From Roseivirga sp. (GTDB lineage: Bacteria; Bacteroidota; Bacteroidia; Cytophagales; Cyclobacteriaceae), in the NCBI GenBank assembly GCA_021404565.1, contig JAAWWF010000002.1:372001-436000 (forward strand): DNA of 64,000 nucleotides. Reading direction: 5' to 3'. The position numbers and the translations under genes are program-made. Position 1 is the stretch's first letter, and every line of letters begins with the position of its first letter. This document shows, piece by piece, positions 1-7,545 of the stretch. A model generated the notes under the pieces. It was not told where the DNA came from and searched no databases. It saw only the letters and a program-made list of their open reading frames with translations.

Positions 1-299
1 CTTGTGAAAATGTAGACAAAGCGGCCCGGGATTTTCTCACTTCCAAAGGCTTTGGTCCGGGATATAAATACCTTTTGCACAGAACAGGCCATGGAATTGG
101 TCTGGATGGGCATGAATGGGTGAATTTTGTTAAGGGCAATAAAATGCCGCTTCAGGAGGGTATGTGTTTTAGTGATGAACCCATGATAGCCATCAAAGGT
201 GAATTTGGTATTCGTCTTGAAGATTGCCTGTATATGACTGCGAATGGTCCTGAGTTTTTTACACAAACCAGTACGGCTATTGACCAGCCTTTCGGTTAG
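1..299 (+). CDS. M24 family metallopeptidase (Xaa-Pro aminopeptidase type), 3' end only
   Basis: The reading frame is open from base 3 to the TAG at 297-299, so the start lies before the window. The fragment carries the end of the pita-bread fold: HRTGHGIGLDGHE with a metal-binding His, then DEPMI and RLED, which supply the two carboxylate ligands expected at the C-terminus of M24 enzymes. These enzymes remove N-terminal residues ahead of proline using two metal ions. No signal peptide can be judged because the N-terminus is missing. A second, secreted M24 protein is encoded at 42904-44256. The family call is firm; aminopeptidase versus prolidase cannot be decided from this part. Confidence 0.9.
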   Translation, partial: CENVDKAARDFLTSKGFGPGYKYLLHRTGHGIGLDGHEWVNFVKGNKMPLQEGMCFSDEPMIAIKGEFGIRLEDCLYMTANGPEFFTQTSTAIDQPFG

Positions 300-325
300 A
301 TCATAATATATCGACTTTTGACAGC

Positions 326-1207
326 ATGACTGATGAGTTAAAATCCTGGCAAAAAAGCGGACTCGAATTCAAACACAGAGGGCACCGGATCTTCTATAGA
401 CTGGAAGGCCAGGGTGAACCTCTGTTACTCATTCACGGTTTTCCTACAGCCTCATGGGACTGGCACAAGCTTTATGATGATCTATGCCAGCGATTTACCG
501 TAATAGCTCCGGATATGATTGGCTTTGGTTTTTCGGCCAAGCCGCAAAAATATGAATACAGTATACTGGACCAGGCTGACATACTGGAGTCACTGATGGA
601 GCAATTAGGGCTTACTTCCGTTCATCTGCTATGTCATGACTATGGTGATACGGTGGGGCAGGAGCTATTGGCCCGCTATACCGAAAGAACAGAAAAGCGC
701 AGCAGTACAGTAGATATAAAGAGCATCTGTTTTTTGAACGGAGGGCTCTTTCCTGAATCACATAATCCCAGGTTTATACAGAAGCTATTGATCAGCCCTA
801 TTGGCTTTTTACTAAACCCCTTCCTTACCAAAGCTAAACTACGTTCTAATTTTAAAGCTATTTTTGGAAAGGATACACAACCAACTGAAAAAGAGATAGA
901 TGAGTTCTATGATCTCATTGATTACAACAATGGAAAATCAATCATGAACAAGCTGATTCGATACATGGCTGAGCGCAAGGAATACCGCGAGAGATGGGTA
1001 AGACCTATGATCGATCCACTTATGCCTGTTAGACTGATCAATGGTTCACAAGACGCTATATCGGGCAGGCACCTGGCGGAACGCTACGAGGAAGTAGTCA
1101 ACCTGCCTGATGTCGTACACCTGGCAGGAGCAGGACACTATCCTCAAACGGAGCGACCCGATTTAGTACTTAAATACTACCTGGAATTTATCTCTGCCAT
1201 CAGTTGA
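326..1207 (+). CDS. alpha/beta hydrolase, MEST/PEG1-like
   Basis: This is a 293-aa cytoplasmic alpha/beta hydrolase without a signal peptide. HGFP at residues 37-40 is the oxyanion-hole loop. HDYGDTVGQ places Asp105 at the nucleophile position, as in haloalkane dehalogenases and the vertebrate MEST protein. Asp243 (SQDAIS) and His271 (GAGHYPQ) can complete the triad. Long stretches such as FGFSAKP, CHDYGD, GGLFPE and RRWV-like RERWV follow the MEST pattern as I remember it, closer than to typical dehalogenases. The substrate is unknown. It lies 26 nt after the M24 peptidase gene on the same strand, so they may be cotranscribed. Confidence 0.85.
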   Translation: MTDELKSWQKSGLEFKHRGHRIFYRLEGQGEPLLLIHGFPTASWDWHKLYDDLCQRFTVIAPDMIGFGFSAKPQKYEYSILDQADILESLMEQLGLTSVHLLCHDYGDTVGQELLARYTERTEKRSSTVDIKSICFLNGGLFPESHNPRFIQKLLISPIGFLLNPFLTKAKLRSNFKAIFGKDTQPTEKEIDEFYDLIDYNNGKSIMNKLIRYMAERKEYRERWVRPMIDPLMPVRLINGSQDAISGRHLAERYEEVVNLPDVVHLAGAGHYPQTERPDLVLKYYLEFISAIS

Positions 1208-1316
1208 TTCCCGCTAATGAAAAACGGAACAACATCCCATAATTAGTCAGCTAATCGAACATCTGACTTCTTAGTGGGTTCTTTAATTTATTTGATCGAC
1301 CAAAAGCTCTCCAATT

Positions 1317-2321
1317 ATGTATGTAAGAAGAAATATCAAATGGAATGTAATTTTCCGATTTGCCTGGCTTAACCTTATCAAGTTCACTGTCTGGTCCACA
1401 CTTGTAGTAATCGCCTATGTTTACTTTGAGGGACAGGGGGTAGCAATAGGTATCCCTTTTTTGCCACTGAGCACCATTGGTATTGCGGTAGCTTTTTATG
1501 TGGGGTTTAAGAACAGCCAGTCATACGATCGGTTTTGGGAAGGACGAAAGATTTGGGGAGGAATTGTGAATTATAGTCGTACCTGGGCCAATCAGGTGCT
1601 ATCTTATATGGAATGCTCTCCTTCTTTAAACAAAGAGCAGGTTAGAGAAATTCAGCAGAGGCTGGTTTACCGTCATCTGGGCTTTATCAATGCGCTGAGA
1701 ATCCAACTCAGAATGACCACGATACACGACAGGGAAAACCTGTCTCCGGTGCCTGATTTTAAGCTGGCCAACGACCGGGACTGTGTTGAGCACATTGGTA
1801 ATTACCTGTCACACGAGGAGTATGTGAAAGTAGTGACTAAGGTAAATACAGCCACTCAATTGAACCGAAGGCAAGGGAGTGAACTCGCACAGCTGAGAAA
1901 AGAGGGAGTGATCAACGACTTTCAGCATATTGATATGATGAAAAGCCTGGAAGAGTTTTACAACCTGCAAGGCAAGTGCGAGCGAATTAAAAACACGCCT
2001 TTCCCTCGTCAGTTTGCTTATTTCAGTACACTCTTCGTGTGGATTTTTATCATTCTGCTTCCCTTTGGACTGGTGGAAGAGTTTCACAAAATAGCTGGTG
2101 GGGCTATCGTTTGGCTTGCCATTCCCTTTTCAGTATTGATCTCATGGGTTTTCTCTACTATTGAGATTGTAGGAGATAATAGTGAAGACCCTTTTGAGAA
2201 TTACGTCAATGACGTACCTATGTCTGCGATATGCCGGACGATAGAAATCGACCTGAAGCAAATGCTGGGAGAAACAGATCTTCCACCGAAGATTGAACCG
2301 GTAGGAGACGTGCTTCTTTAG
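1317..2321 (+). CDS. bestrophin family ion channel
   Basis: This 334-aa integral membrane protein belongs to the bacterial bestrophin (UPF0187/YneE) family, which forms pentameric chloride or cation channels. Two hydrophobic helices near residues 20-60 are followed by the family-typical FKNSQSYDRFWEGRKIWGG segment that lines the cytoplasmic vestibule. A long soluble helical region comes next, then two more membrane helices around 225-285. The end, DNSEDPFENYVNDVPMSAIC, corresponds to the conserved acidic cluster and Asp-Pro region of bestrophins. ATG at 1317 gives a normal family length. It stands alone, 109 nt after the hydrolase gene. Confidence 0.9.
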   Translation: MYVRRNIKWNVIFRFAWLNLIKFTVWSTLVVIAYVYFEGQGVAIGIPFLPLSTIGIAVAFYVGFKNSQSYDRFWEGRKIWGGIVNYSRTWANQVLSYMECSPSLNKEQVREIQQRLVYRHLGFINALRIQLRMTTIHDRENLSPVPDFKLANDRDCVEHIGNYLSHEEYVKVVTKVNTATQLNRRQGSELAQLRKEGVINDFQHIDMMKSLEEFYNLQGKCERIKNTPFPRQFAYFSTLFVWIFIILLPFGLVEEFHKIAGGAIVWLAIPFSVLISWVFSTIEIVGDNSEDPFENYVNDVPMSAICRTIEIDLKQMLGETDLPPKIEPVGDVLL

Positions 2322-2443
2322 ACAGATTCTAAATAATTTTCCAGATACTCTTGTACTCCTGCAAATCCTGTCGTTACTTTGTTATTAAGAATTGATCTAA
2401 ATAAAAATAAGTGACTTCTGAATCAGGGTTTGAGGAGATAGAG

Positions 2444-2584
2444 ATGTGCGAGACCAGTGCCAGCTGGACTAATGAGCATTCGGAAAAAGGCTTTGTACGA
2501 CTCGATGAATGTATGTTCAAAAAGTGCTGTAAGAAGTATAAAAAGAAGAATAAGAATCACTGTAAGCGTTGCCCAAAGCGTTAA
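2444..2584 (+). CDS. 46-aa Cys/Lys-rich mini-protein
   Basis: A short reading frame encodes MCETSASW, an acidic middle containing RLDECMF, and then a strongly basic Cys-rich tail with KKCCKKYKKK and HCKRCPKR before a TAA stop. ATG 2444 has an AGGAG-like ribosome site 6 nt upstream; an in-frame GTG at 2411 is an alternative start. The CC...C..C spacing looks like a small metal-binding or redox module. As I recall, tiny proteins ending in KCCKKYKK...CKKCPK recur in Bacteroidota, but I cannot confirm this here. It sits alone between the bestrophin gene and a repeat element. An overlapping frame at 2457-2678 looks like random sequence. Confidence 0.5.
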   Translation: MCETSASWTNEHSEKGFVRLDECMFKKCCKKYKKKNKNHCKRCPKR

Positions 2585-2663
2585 GGCTTGGTCTTACCTT
2601 TATAGCCTCTGTTATAGCACGAGAGCAGTCAGTAATTCCAGTCAAAATTGCCTGAGATTGAAT

Positions 2664-2808
2664 CTCTTTTCTTTTTGAAGGGCCAAAAAGAAAGAAAAAG
2701 CCCTTTCCGAAAACACCAAATCCAAGCCCGGTTTTTGCCGCACATGGCTCGCGCGAGCCCTATCCAACCGTCTTGCATTTCGCACTGTTTTCGGGTTAGC
2801 CGCCCGCC
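2664..2808. repeat. dispersed composite intergenic repeat, copy A
   Basis: The element starts with a pyrimidine/purine hairpin: CTTTTCTTTTT at 2666-2676 against AAAAAGAAAG at 2685-2694. Next comes a GC palindrome, GGCTCGCGCGAGCC (2746-2759), and then a 45-nt module at 2764-2808 containing CTTGCATTTCGCACTG and TTTTCGGGTTAGCC. The same 45-nt module recurs at 15956-16000 and 21743-21787, each time preceded by a different short hairpin. No coding frame spans it. The rest of 2585-2862 holds nothing else that I recognise. Confidence 0.65.
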
Positions 2809-2862
2809 TGGGTGTTGAGAGGGAATTGTACTGATGTGATACGATACCCGACTATCGACTGA

Positions 2863-3927
2863 TTAAAACTTATCAGACTCACCATTTAGCCATCCCCAGA
2901 ATTTCTTTAAAGGCCCTTTGCCTTTCTTTTTCTTTGCTTTTGGGGCAACCGGTTTTGGTCTGGACATACCGTTGATAGGCAGGGGAGCCATGGCTTCTTC
3001 TTCCTCAACTACCTGTTTCTTAGGTTTGGCAGGAGGAGTTTTCTTTTTTGCCTTCAATTTGGCATCCAGCTTCGCTCTATAATGCTCTTCTTTTTTCTTC
3101 TTGAGTTTTCTTTCGGCTTCCTTCTTCTTCTTTTTAGCCAGGCGTTCGGCTTTTTGCCTTTCGTATTCCAGAGGGCTCAGTCGTTGGCGCTGATTTCTGC
3201 CGTTTCTACCTTTTCCACGATCATTCCGACCACCTTTTCTTCGGTCGTTCTTTTGTGAGGATTTATCTGATTTTTCCTCAGCATCGGTATCTTCTTCAGT
3301 TTTTTCAGTGGGCTTCTTAGGCTCCGGCAGCTCAATTTTGCCTACAACTTTCAGGCCTTCCAGTACAGGCTTTTCAGTTTTAATAAGCTCAGCGTTCAGA
3401 AACTCTTCATCCTCTTCAATAGCATTATAAACCTTCACCTCAGGTTTTTGCTTCTCAAGCTGAATGATCACCTTTTCAGGCTTTTCAATTGCTTCGATGG
3501 GTTGTTCCCGGTCAATCTCAGAAACCTGGCTTGTGGCATGCGAGGGAGGTCCAAAGGGAATTTCCAGGTGTTCAAGGTCGGGATCGCTCTTTTCGATCAC
3601 CTCTTCTGTTACTTCTTCGTCATCACCGGTAACCTCATCTTTAGCTTCTGTGGACTCAACAGGCTCTTCGCTGTTAACAACTTCAACCAGGGCAGAGGCA
3701 GGTTCCTCTATTTCCTGAGGGGCTTCCACAGTGGTGGAAGTATCGTCTTCTTCTGTTGCTTCTGCTTCGACTACCGGTAGCGGAAAATGCGTCAGCGTTA
3801 TCTCCACCTGCTCTTCAGTCAGTTTACTATTGGCATCATTTTGAAGCTCATGTCCTGATTCAGAAAGTAGTGTAAGAATTTTTTCGGGATGAACCCCCAG
3901 TTTTCTAGCGAGTTGTCGGAGACGCAT
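2863..3927 (-). CDS. IF2_N-like domain protein with acidic middle and Lys-rich tail
   Basis: The 354-aa product begins MRLRQLARKLGVHPEKILTL, close to the N-terminal helical domain of translation initiation factor IF-2. It has no G domain, so it is not IF-2 itself. Residues about 50-200 are Glu/Asp/Val-rich and probably disordered. Residues about 215-340 are Lys/Arg-rich (GGRNDRGKGRN, KKKKKEAERKLKKKKEE, KKKKGKGP), suggesting coiled coil or RNA binding. It ends KKFWGWLNGESDKF. No signal peptide or membrane segment is visible. A ribosome- or RNA-associated role is inference. It is transcribed alone, away from the permease gene at 4109. Confidence 0.7.
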   Translation of the reverse strand: MRLRQLARKLGVHPEKILTLLSESGHELQNDANSKLTEEQVEITLTHFPLPVVEAEATEEDDTSTTVEAPQEIEEPASALVEVVNSEEPVESTEAKDEVTGDDEEVTEEVIEKSDPDLEHLEIPFGPPSHATSQVSEIDREQPIEAIEKPEKVIIQLEKQKPEVKVYNAIEEDEEFLNAELIKTEKPVLEGLKVVGKIELPEPKKPTEKTEEDTDAEEKSDKSSQKNDRRKGGRNDRGKGRNGRNQRQRLSPLEYERQKAERLAKKKKKEAERKLKKKKEEHYRAKLDAKLKAKKKTPPAKPKKQVVEEEEAMAPLPINGMSRPKPVAPKAKKKKGKGPLKKFWGWLNGESDKF

Positions 3928-4108
3928 TATGTAGTATTAACAGATTAAGCGACAAATATAAGGATTCTGGTTATCAATAAAATAGCCTTTTTAACTCTCA
4001 GTAACGCCTTTTTTGTGAGGTATTAACTAATCCGATATGTATGTTAGTTAATGCTGAATATTATGGATGCATAAGTGACTAATCTGTTCTCAAACAAGTC
4101 ATCGATTT

Positions 4109-6523
4109 ATGCTCAGCAATTACTTCATTACCATCCTGCGCCAGATCCAGCGCAAACCAGGATTTTACATTTTAAATATCTCCGGCCTGGCGGTAGGGCT
4201 GGCTTCCTTTGTCCTTATGTTTCAATATGTCTCTTATGAGCTGAGCTTTGATCGATTCCATGACCATGCTGAAGATATCTACCGGCTTAATTTCAACTAT
4301 CAGCTTCCCGGGAGCCCACTCTACGAAGGTGCTGCTGTGTTTGCCGGAGTAGGGCCTGCTCTCAAAAAAGAGTTTCCACAGGTAGAAAGCACCACCCGTT
4401 TGGTAAGCATCTGGGGTGGTGGTGGCGTGGTACGCTTTGGTGAGAACCGGCTCAGTGTTCCTGAGATTCAGTATGCAGAAGGCTCTTTCTTTGATATTTT
4501 CTCTTTTGACCTGCTTCAGGGAAGCAGAGAAAATGCCTTGAAAGATGTGCACACCGCTTTGATTTCCGAAAACCTGCGTGCCAGACTCTTTGAAGGTGAA
4601 AAGGGCATGGGAGAGCTGGTGGAGCTACAAACGAGGGATGGACTTCAAAACTACCTTATTACAGGTGTTTATGATTTGAAAGCCAACTCACACTATACTT
4701 CCGACCTGCTGCTGTCCTTTTCTTCATTGGAGCAGTTACTTGGTTTTAGCCTTGACAGTCATTGGGCCTGGTTTGATTATATCACCTATGTAAAGCTCAG
4801 GGAAGGAACAGATGCTGAGACGTTGGAGGGACAATTTCCAGCCATGATTGATAAATACGCTACCGGTAGAAACCGAAATAGTGAAACCATGGGTTTTTCG
4901 CTGATGCCTTTGACTGACATTCATTTACATTCTCATATCAACCAGGAAATTGTCGCCAATGGAGATTATCAGACGGTGATTTTTTTGTTGATCATTGGAG
5001 TGTTGATTCTTACCATCGCCTGGATCAACTACATCAACTTATACACCGCCAAGGCTACAGAAAGAGGAAAGGAAGTAGGTGTTCGAAAGACATTAGGTGC
5101 AGGCAAAGGGCAGTTGCGAACCCAATTGTTGTTGGAGGCCCTTGTCATTAACTTCCTGGCCGTTGTGATGGCGCTTTTCCTGGTCAAGTTTACAATTCCC
5201 CTGCTGGGTGAGGCGACAGGTATGAGTATTCCAACTGACTTCTTTGCAAAGCCGGGCTTTTGGTTGAGAATTACATTGCTATGGCTGGTAGGGTCACTTT
5301 TATCAGGTTTTTATCCGGCTTTACTTATTTCAAATTATGCCCCATTAATGGCCATTAGGTCAGTGGCTTTAACAAGTTCCGGTACTATGCGCAAAGTCCT
5401 GGTAGTCTGGCAGTTTATGGCCTCAGCAGCCTTGGTAGTTGGGGCAGCCACTGTTTATCATCAGCTTACGGAGATGAACGAACAACCGCTGGGTATAGAT
5501 ACCGAAAGCGTACTGGTATTGTCTATCCCACAATTCACCACAGATCATTCTCAGTATTATCAGGCCCTTAACAGCCTTAAGGAAGAACTGTTGACCTTTG
5601 GCGGGGTAGAAGGAGTTTCTTATGCTTCTGACGTACCTGGAAAACAGGTAGGCTGGCGGGGAAGCTCTCAGCTTATCGGTCCGGGTAATGAGGAAGGCAC
5701 CGGGCTGGTCTATAAAATGGTCATTGGTCAGGACTATCTTAGTTTGTATGATATAGATTTGCTGGCTGGTAGAAACTTTGAACGAGTTTCAGATAGCTCT
5801 TCTGTCATTCTAAATGCGCGCTCATTACCGCTTTATGGTTTCAATTCGTCTGAAGAGAGCCTGAACAGACGAATTTATTTTCCTGGTGTTGATACACTCA
5901 CGGTCATCGGGGTGGTGGAAGACTATTACCAGGAATCGCTAAAGGAACCAATAAAACCCACGGCTTATTTGCAAATGGAAGAAGAGCTGATGTATCTGTT
6001 CGTTCGCCTTCCCGAAAGCCAATTGCCCGACTTTCTTGTTTTCGCAGAACAGCGTTTTGAAGAAGTATTTCCCGCTTTACCATTTGACTATCAACCCATT
6101 GAAGATAAACTGGCTCTGAGGCATGCCCATGAAAACAGCTTTTTGAAAGCCTTCAACATCTTCGTACTACTCTCATTTTTTATTTCCTCACTTGGCTTGG
6201 TAGGGCTGGCTTCCTATATGGCAAGAAAACGTCAGAAAGAGATAGGCCTGCGCAAAGTACTGGGCTCTTCCGTGCAGAATGTCATAGTCTTGTTTTTTAA
6301 AGATTTTACAAAGCTGGCCGTTCTGGGCAACCTGATGGCCCTTCCTCTGGTGTACTATGGGGCCAATCTGTGGCTGGATCAGTTTGCCTTCAGAACCTCT
6401 TTCCTTTGGTGGCTACCCATCATCGCCTTAGGCATTAGCCTTGTTTTGGCCTTTTTAAGCACGCTCTATCATATTTTGAGAGTTGCTCGCGTCAATCCTG
6501 CGAGCGTACTCAATCATCAATAA
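4109..6523 (+). CDS. MacB/FtsX-type ABC transporter permease
   Basis: This 804-aa permease has the duplicated Bacteroidota architecture. There is a membrane helix near residues 20-40, a periplasmic MacB_PCD domain to about 280, and an FtsX four-helix block (GVLILTIAWINYINLYTAKATERGKEVGVRKTLGA). A second periplasmic domain follows from about 440 to 670, then a second FtsX block with KRQKEIGLRKVLGSS. Such proteins partner with a LolD/MacB-type ATPase, which is not in this window. In the family they move lipids, lipoproteins or peptides, or act mechanically. ATG 4109 gives the usual MLSNYF...RKPGF start. The next gene begins 1 nt after the stop. Confidence 0.9.
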   Translation: MLSNYFITILRQIQRKPGFYILNISGLAVGLASFVLMFQYVSYELSFDRFHDHAEDIYRLNFNYQLPGSPLYEGAAVFAGVGPALKKEFPQVESTTRLVSIWGGGGVVRFGENRLSVPEIQYAEGSFFDIFSFDLLQGSRENALKDVHTALISENLRARLFEGEKGMGELVELQTRDGLQNYLITGVYDLKANSHYTSDLLLSFSSLEQLLGFSLDSHWAWFDYITYVKLREGTDAETLEGQFPAMIDKYATGRNRNSETMGFSLMPLTDIHLHSHINQEIVANGDYQTVIFLLIIGVLILTIAWINYINLYTAKATERGKEVGVRKTLGAGKGQLRTQLLLEALVINFLAVVMALFLVKFTIPLLGEATGMSIPTDFFAKPGFWLRITLLWLVGSLLSGFYPALLISNYAPLMAIRSVALTSSGTMRKVLVVWQFMASAALVVGAATVYHQLTEMNEQPLGIDTESVLVLSIPQFTTDHSQYYQALNSLKEELLTFGGVEGVSYASDVPGKQVGWRGSSQLIGPGNEEGTGLVYKMVIGQDYLSLYDIDLLAGRNFERVSDSSSVILNARSLPLYGFNSSEESLNRRIYFPGVDTLTVIGVVEDYYQESLKEPIKPTAYLQMEEELMYLFVRLPESQLPDFLVFAEQRFEEVFPALPFDYQPIEDKLALRHAHENSFLKAFNIFVLLSFFISSLGLVGLASYMARKRQKEIGLRKVLGSSVQNVIVLFFKDFTKLAVLGNLMALPLVYYGANLWLDQFAFRTSFLWWLPIIALGISLVLAFLSTLYHILRVARVNPASVLNHQ

Positions 6524-6524
6524 A

Positions 6525-7052
6525 ATGTCAGCTATGAAATACAGTATCATCATAAGTTTATTATTCCTCCTGGGTTTTCAATATGATTCAGAGGCCCAAT
6601 CCATTAAAGATCTCGATTTTTTGATAGGTAAGTGGCAGCTCAAAGAAGTGGTACACAAAGGAGAGGCCAATGAATATACAGAAAGAGGTATCCGCGAATG
6701 TAAATACATATTGGATGAGACCTATATACATTGTGACAGTAAGGCTACACGAAAAGGAAAGAGCCGGAGCTATATCATGAATATTAACTACAACACGAAG
6801 ACGAAACGCTTCTTTATGACAGATCAGTTTTCAGATTTTGACTTTCGTGGAAATTCAGAAATCATCCTTGATTCAGTAGGGCAGGAGCTGCACCTGATTT
6901 CCCCTTTAGATGTGGACGATGGAGAGTTCTTCAGATCAAGAATCAGCTTTAAGGACAGAAATAAGCTGATTTGGGAAGGCTGGTCAAGCCCTTTTCTGGG
7001 CGAAAGAGTATGGAACCTGCTGTACACAGAGGAGATGACTCGCAAGAAATAG
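6525..7052 (+). CDS. secreted DUF1579-like lipocalin-type protein
   Basis: Translation from ATG 6525 (MSAMKYSIIIS) or ATG 6534 gives about 175 residues with a signal peptide ending near YDSEAQS. The mature part begins IKDLDFLIGKWQLKE, the FLIGKW pattern seen at the start of DUF1579-type and other small beta-barrel proteins. Alternating hydrophobic strands follow (SYIMNINYN, RFFMTDQFSD, KLIWEGWSSP). No catalytic motif is visible. It begins 1 nt after the permease stop, so the two are probably translated from one mRNA, and a terminator follows. The function is unknown; binding of a small ligand is a guess from the fold class. Confidence 0.7.
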   Translation: MSAMKYSIIISLLFLLGFQYDSEAQSIKDLDFLIGKWQLKEVVHKGEANEYTERGIRECKYILDETYIHCDSKATRKGKSRSYIMNINYNTKTKRFFMTDQFSDFDFRGNSEIILDSVGQELHLISPLDVDDGEFFRSRISFKDRNKLIWEGWSSPFLGERVWNLLYTEEMTRKK

Positions 7053-7072
7053 TCTAATAGTTTGGTTGAATT

Positions 7073-7106
7073 AGCCCTGTCTCGTTTTTCGATTCAGGGC
7101 TTTTTC
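7073..7106 (+). terminator. intrinsic terminator after the 6525 gene
   Basis: AGCCCTG at 7073-7079 pairs perfectly with CAGGGCT at 7095-7101 and is followed by TTTTTCTT. It lies 21 nt past the stop codon at 7052, ending the permease/DUF1579-like transcript. Confidence 0.85.
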
Positions 7107-7131
7107 TTGTAACCTTCCTGCTGTTTTATTA

Positions 7132-7171
7132 GTCTTACATTTACGAATTAAATATTTGTCTTACATTTACG
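7132..7171 (+). promoter_or_regulatory. tandem 14-bp direct repeat upstream of the PadR gene
   Basis: GTCTTACATTTACG occurs at 7132-7145 and again, identically, at 7158-7171. The repeat starts are 26 bp apart, about two and a half helical turns. The array lies 47 nt before the start of the PadR regulator and overlaps the most likely promoter region (ATAATACTTTTT follows). Autoregulated PadR operons commonly carry operators here, so this is a candidate PadR operator. That role is inferred; only the repeat is seen. Confidence 0.55.
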
Positions 7172-7217
7172 CATATAATACTTTTTACTAAAACACTCCT
7201 TTGAAGGAGGGAAGCAT

Positions 7218-7541
7218 ATGAAAGGCACGCATTTAGGTGAATTGGAAGAACTGGTACTGCTCACCACGGCAGTACTCGATGGTAATGCCTATACGGTGAC
7301 CATCGCCAACGAGATCAAACTCCAATCGAACAGAGCTATCACACTGAGCACGGTGCACACCTCTCTACACAGACTCGAGCAAAAAGGCTTTGTGAAATCA
7401 GAGGTGGGCGGTACCACCAAGGCCAGAGGGGGCAGAAGGAAGCGCCTGTATGTAATTACCAAAACCGGTTACGAGGCCCTTCAGGAAGCCAAAGAACTGA
7501 GAAGTAAAATGTGGGACCTCATGCCAAAACCGGGCTTTTAA
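7218..7541 (+). CDS. PadR family transcriptional regulator
   Basis: The 107-aa protein is a compact winged helix of PadR type. It has GELEELVLLTTAVL, then LSTVHTSLHRLEQKGFVKSE (recognition helix and wing entry), then the basic wing GGRRKRLYVITKTGYEAL. Only a short C-terminal helix follows, as in the small subfamily 2. ATG 7218 is preceded by GGAGG at 7207-7211, an unusually good ribosome site for this phylum. The permease gene starts 5 nt after the stop. In Bacteroidota such a PadR gene is typically paired with a permease bearing an extra N-terminal domain, and it probably represses its own operon. Confidence 0.93.
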   Translation: MKGTHLGELEELVLLTTAVLDGNAYTVTIANEIKLQSNRAITLSTVHTSLHRLEQKGFVKSEVGGTTKARGGRRKRLYVITKTGYEALQEAKELRSKMWDLMPKPGF

Positions 7542-7545
7542 TCTG

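Noticed and set aside
2457-2678. 73-codon frame overlapping the Cys/Lys mini-protein
   Set aside because: Composition is random-like and it runs into the repeat element; the other frame (2444-2584) has the protein-like pattern.
2863-3927. Translation initiation factor IF-2 (infB)
   Set aside because: Only the N-terminal helical domain is similar; GTPase motifs and the remaining domains are absent.
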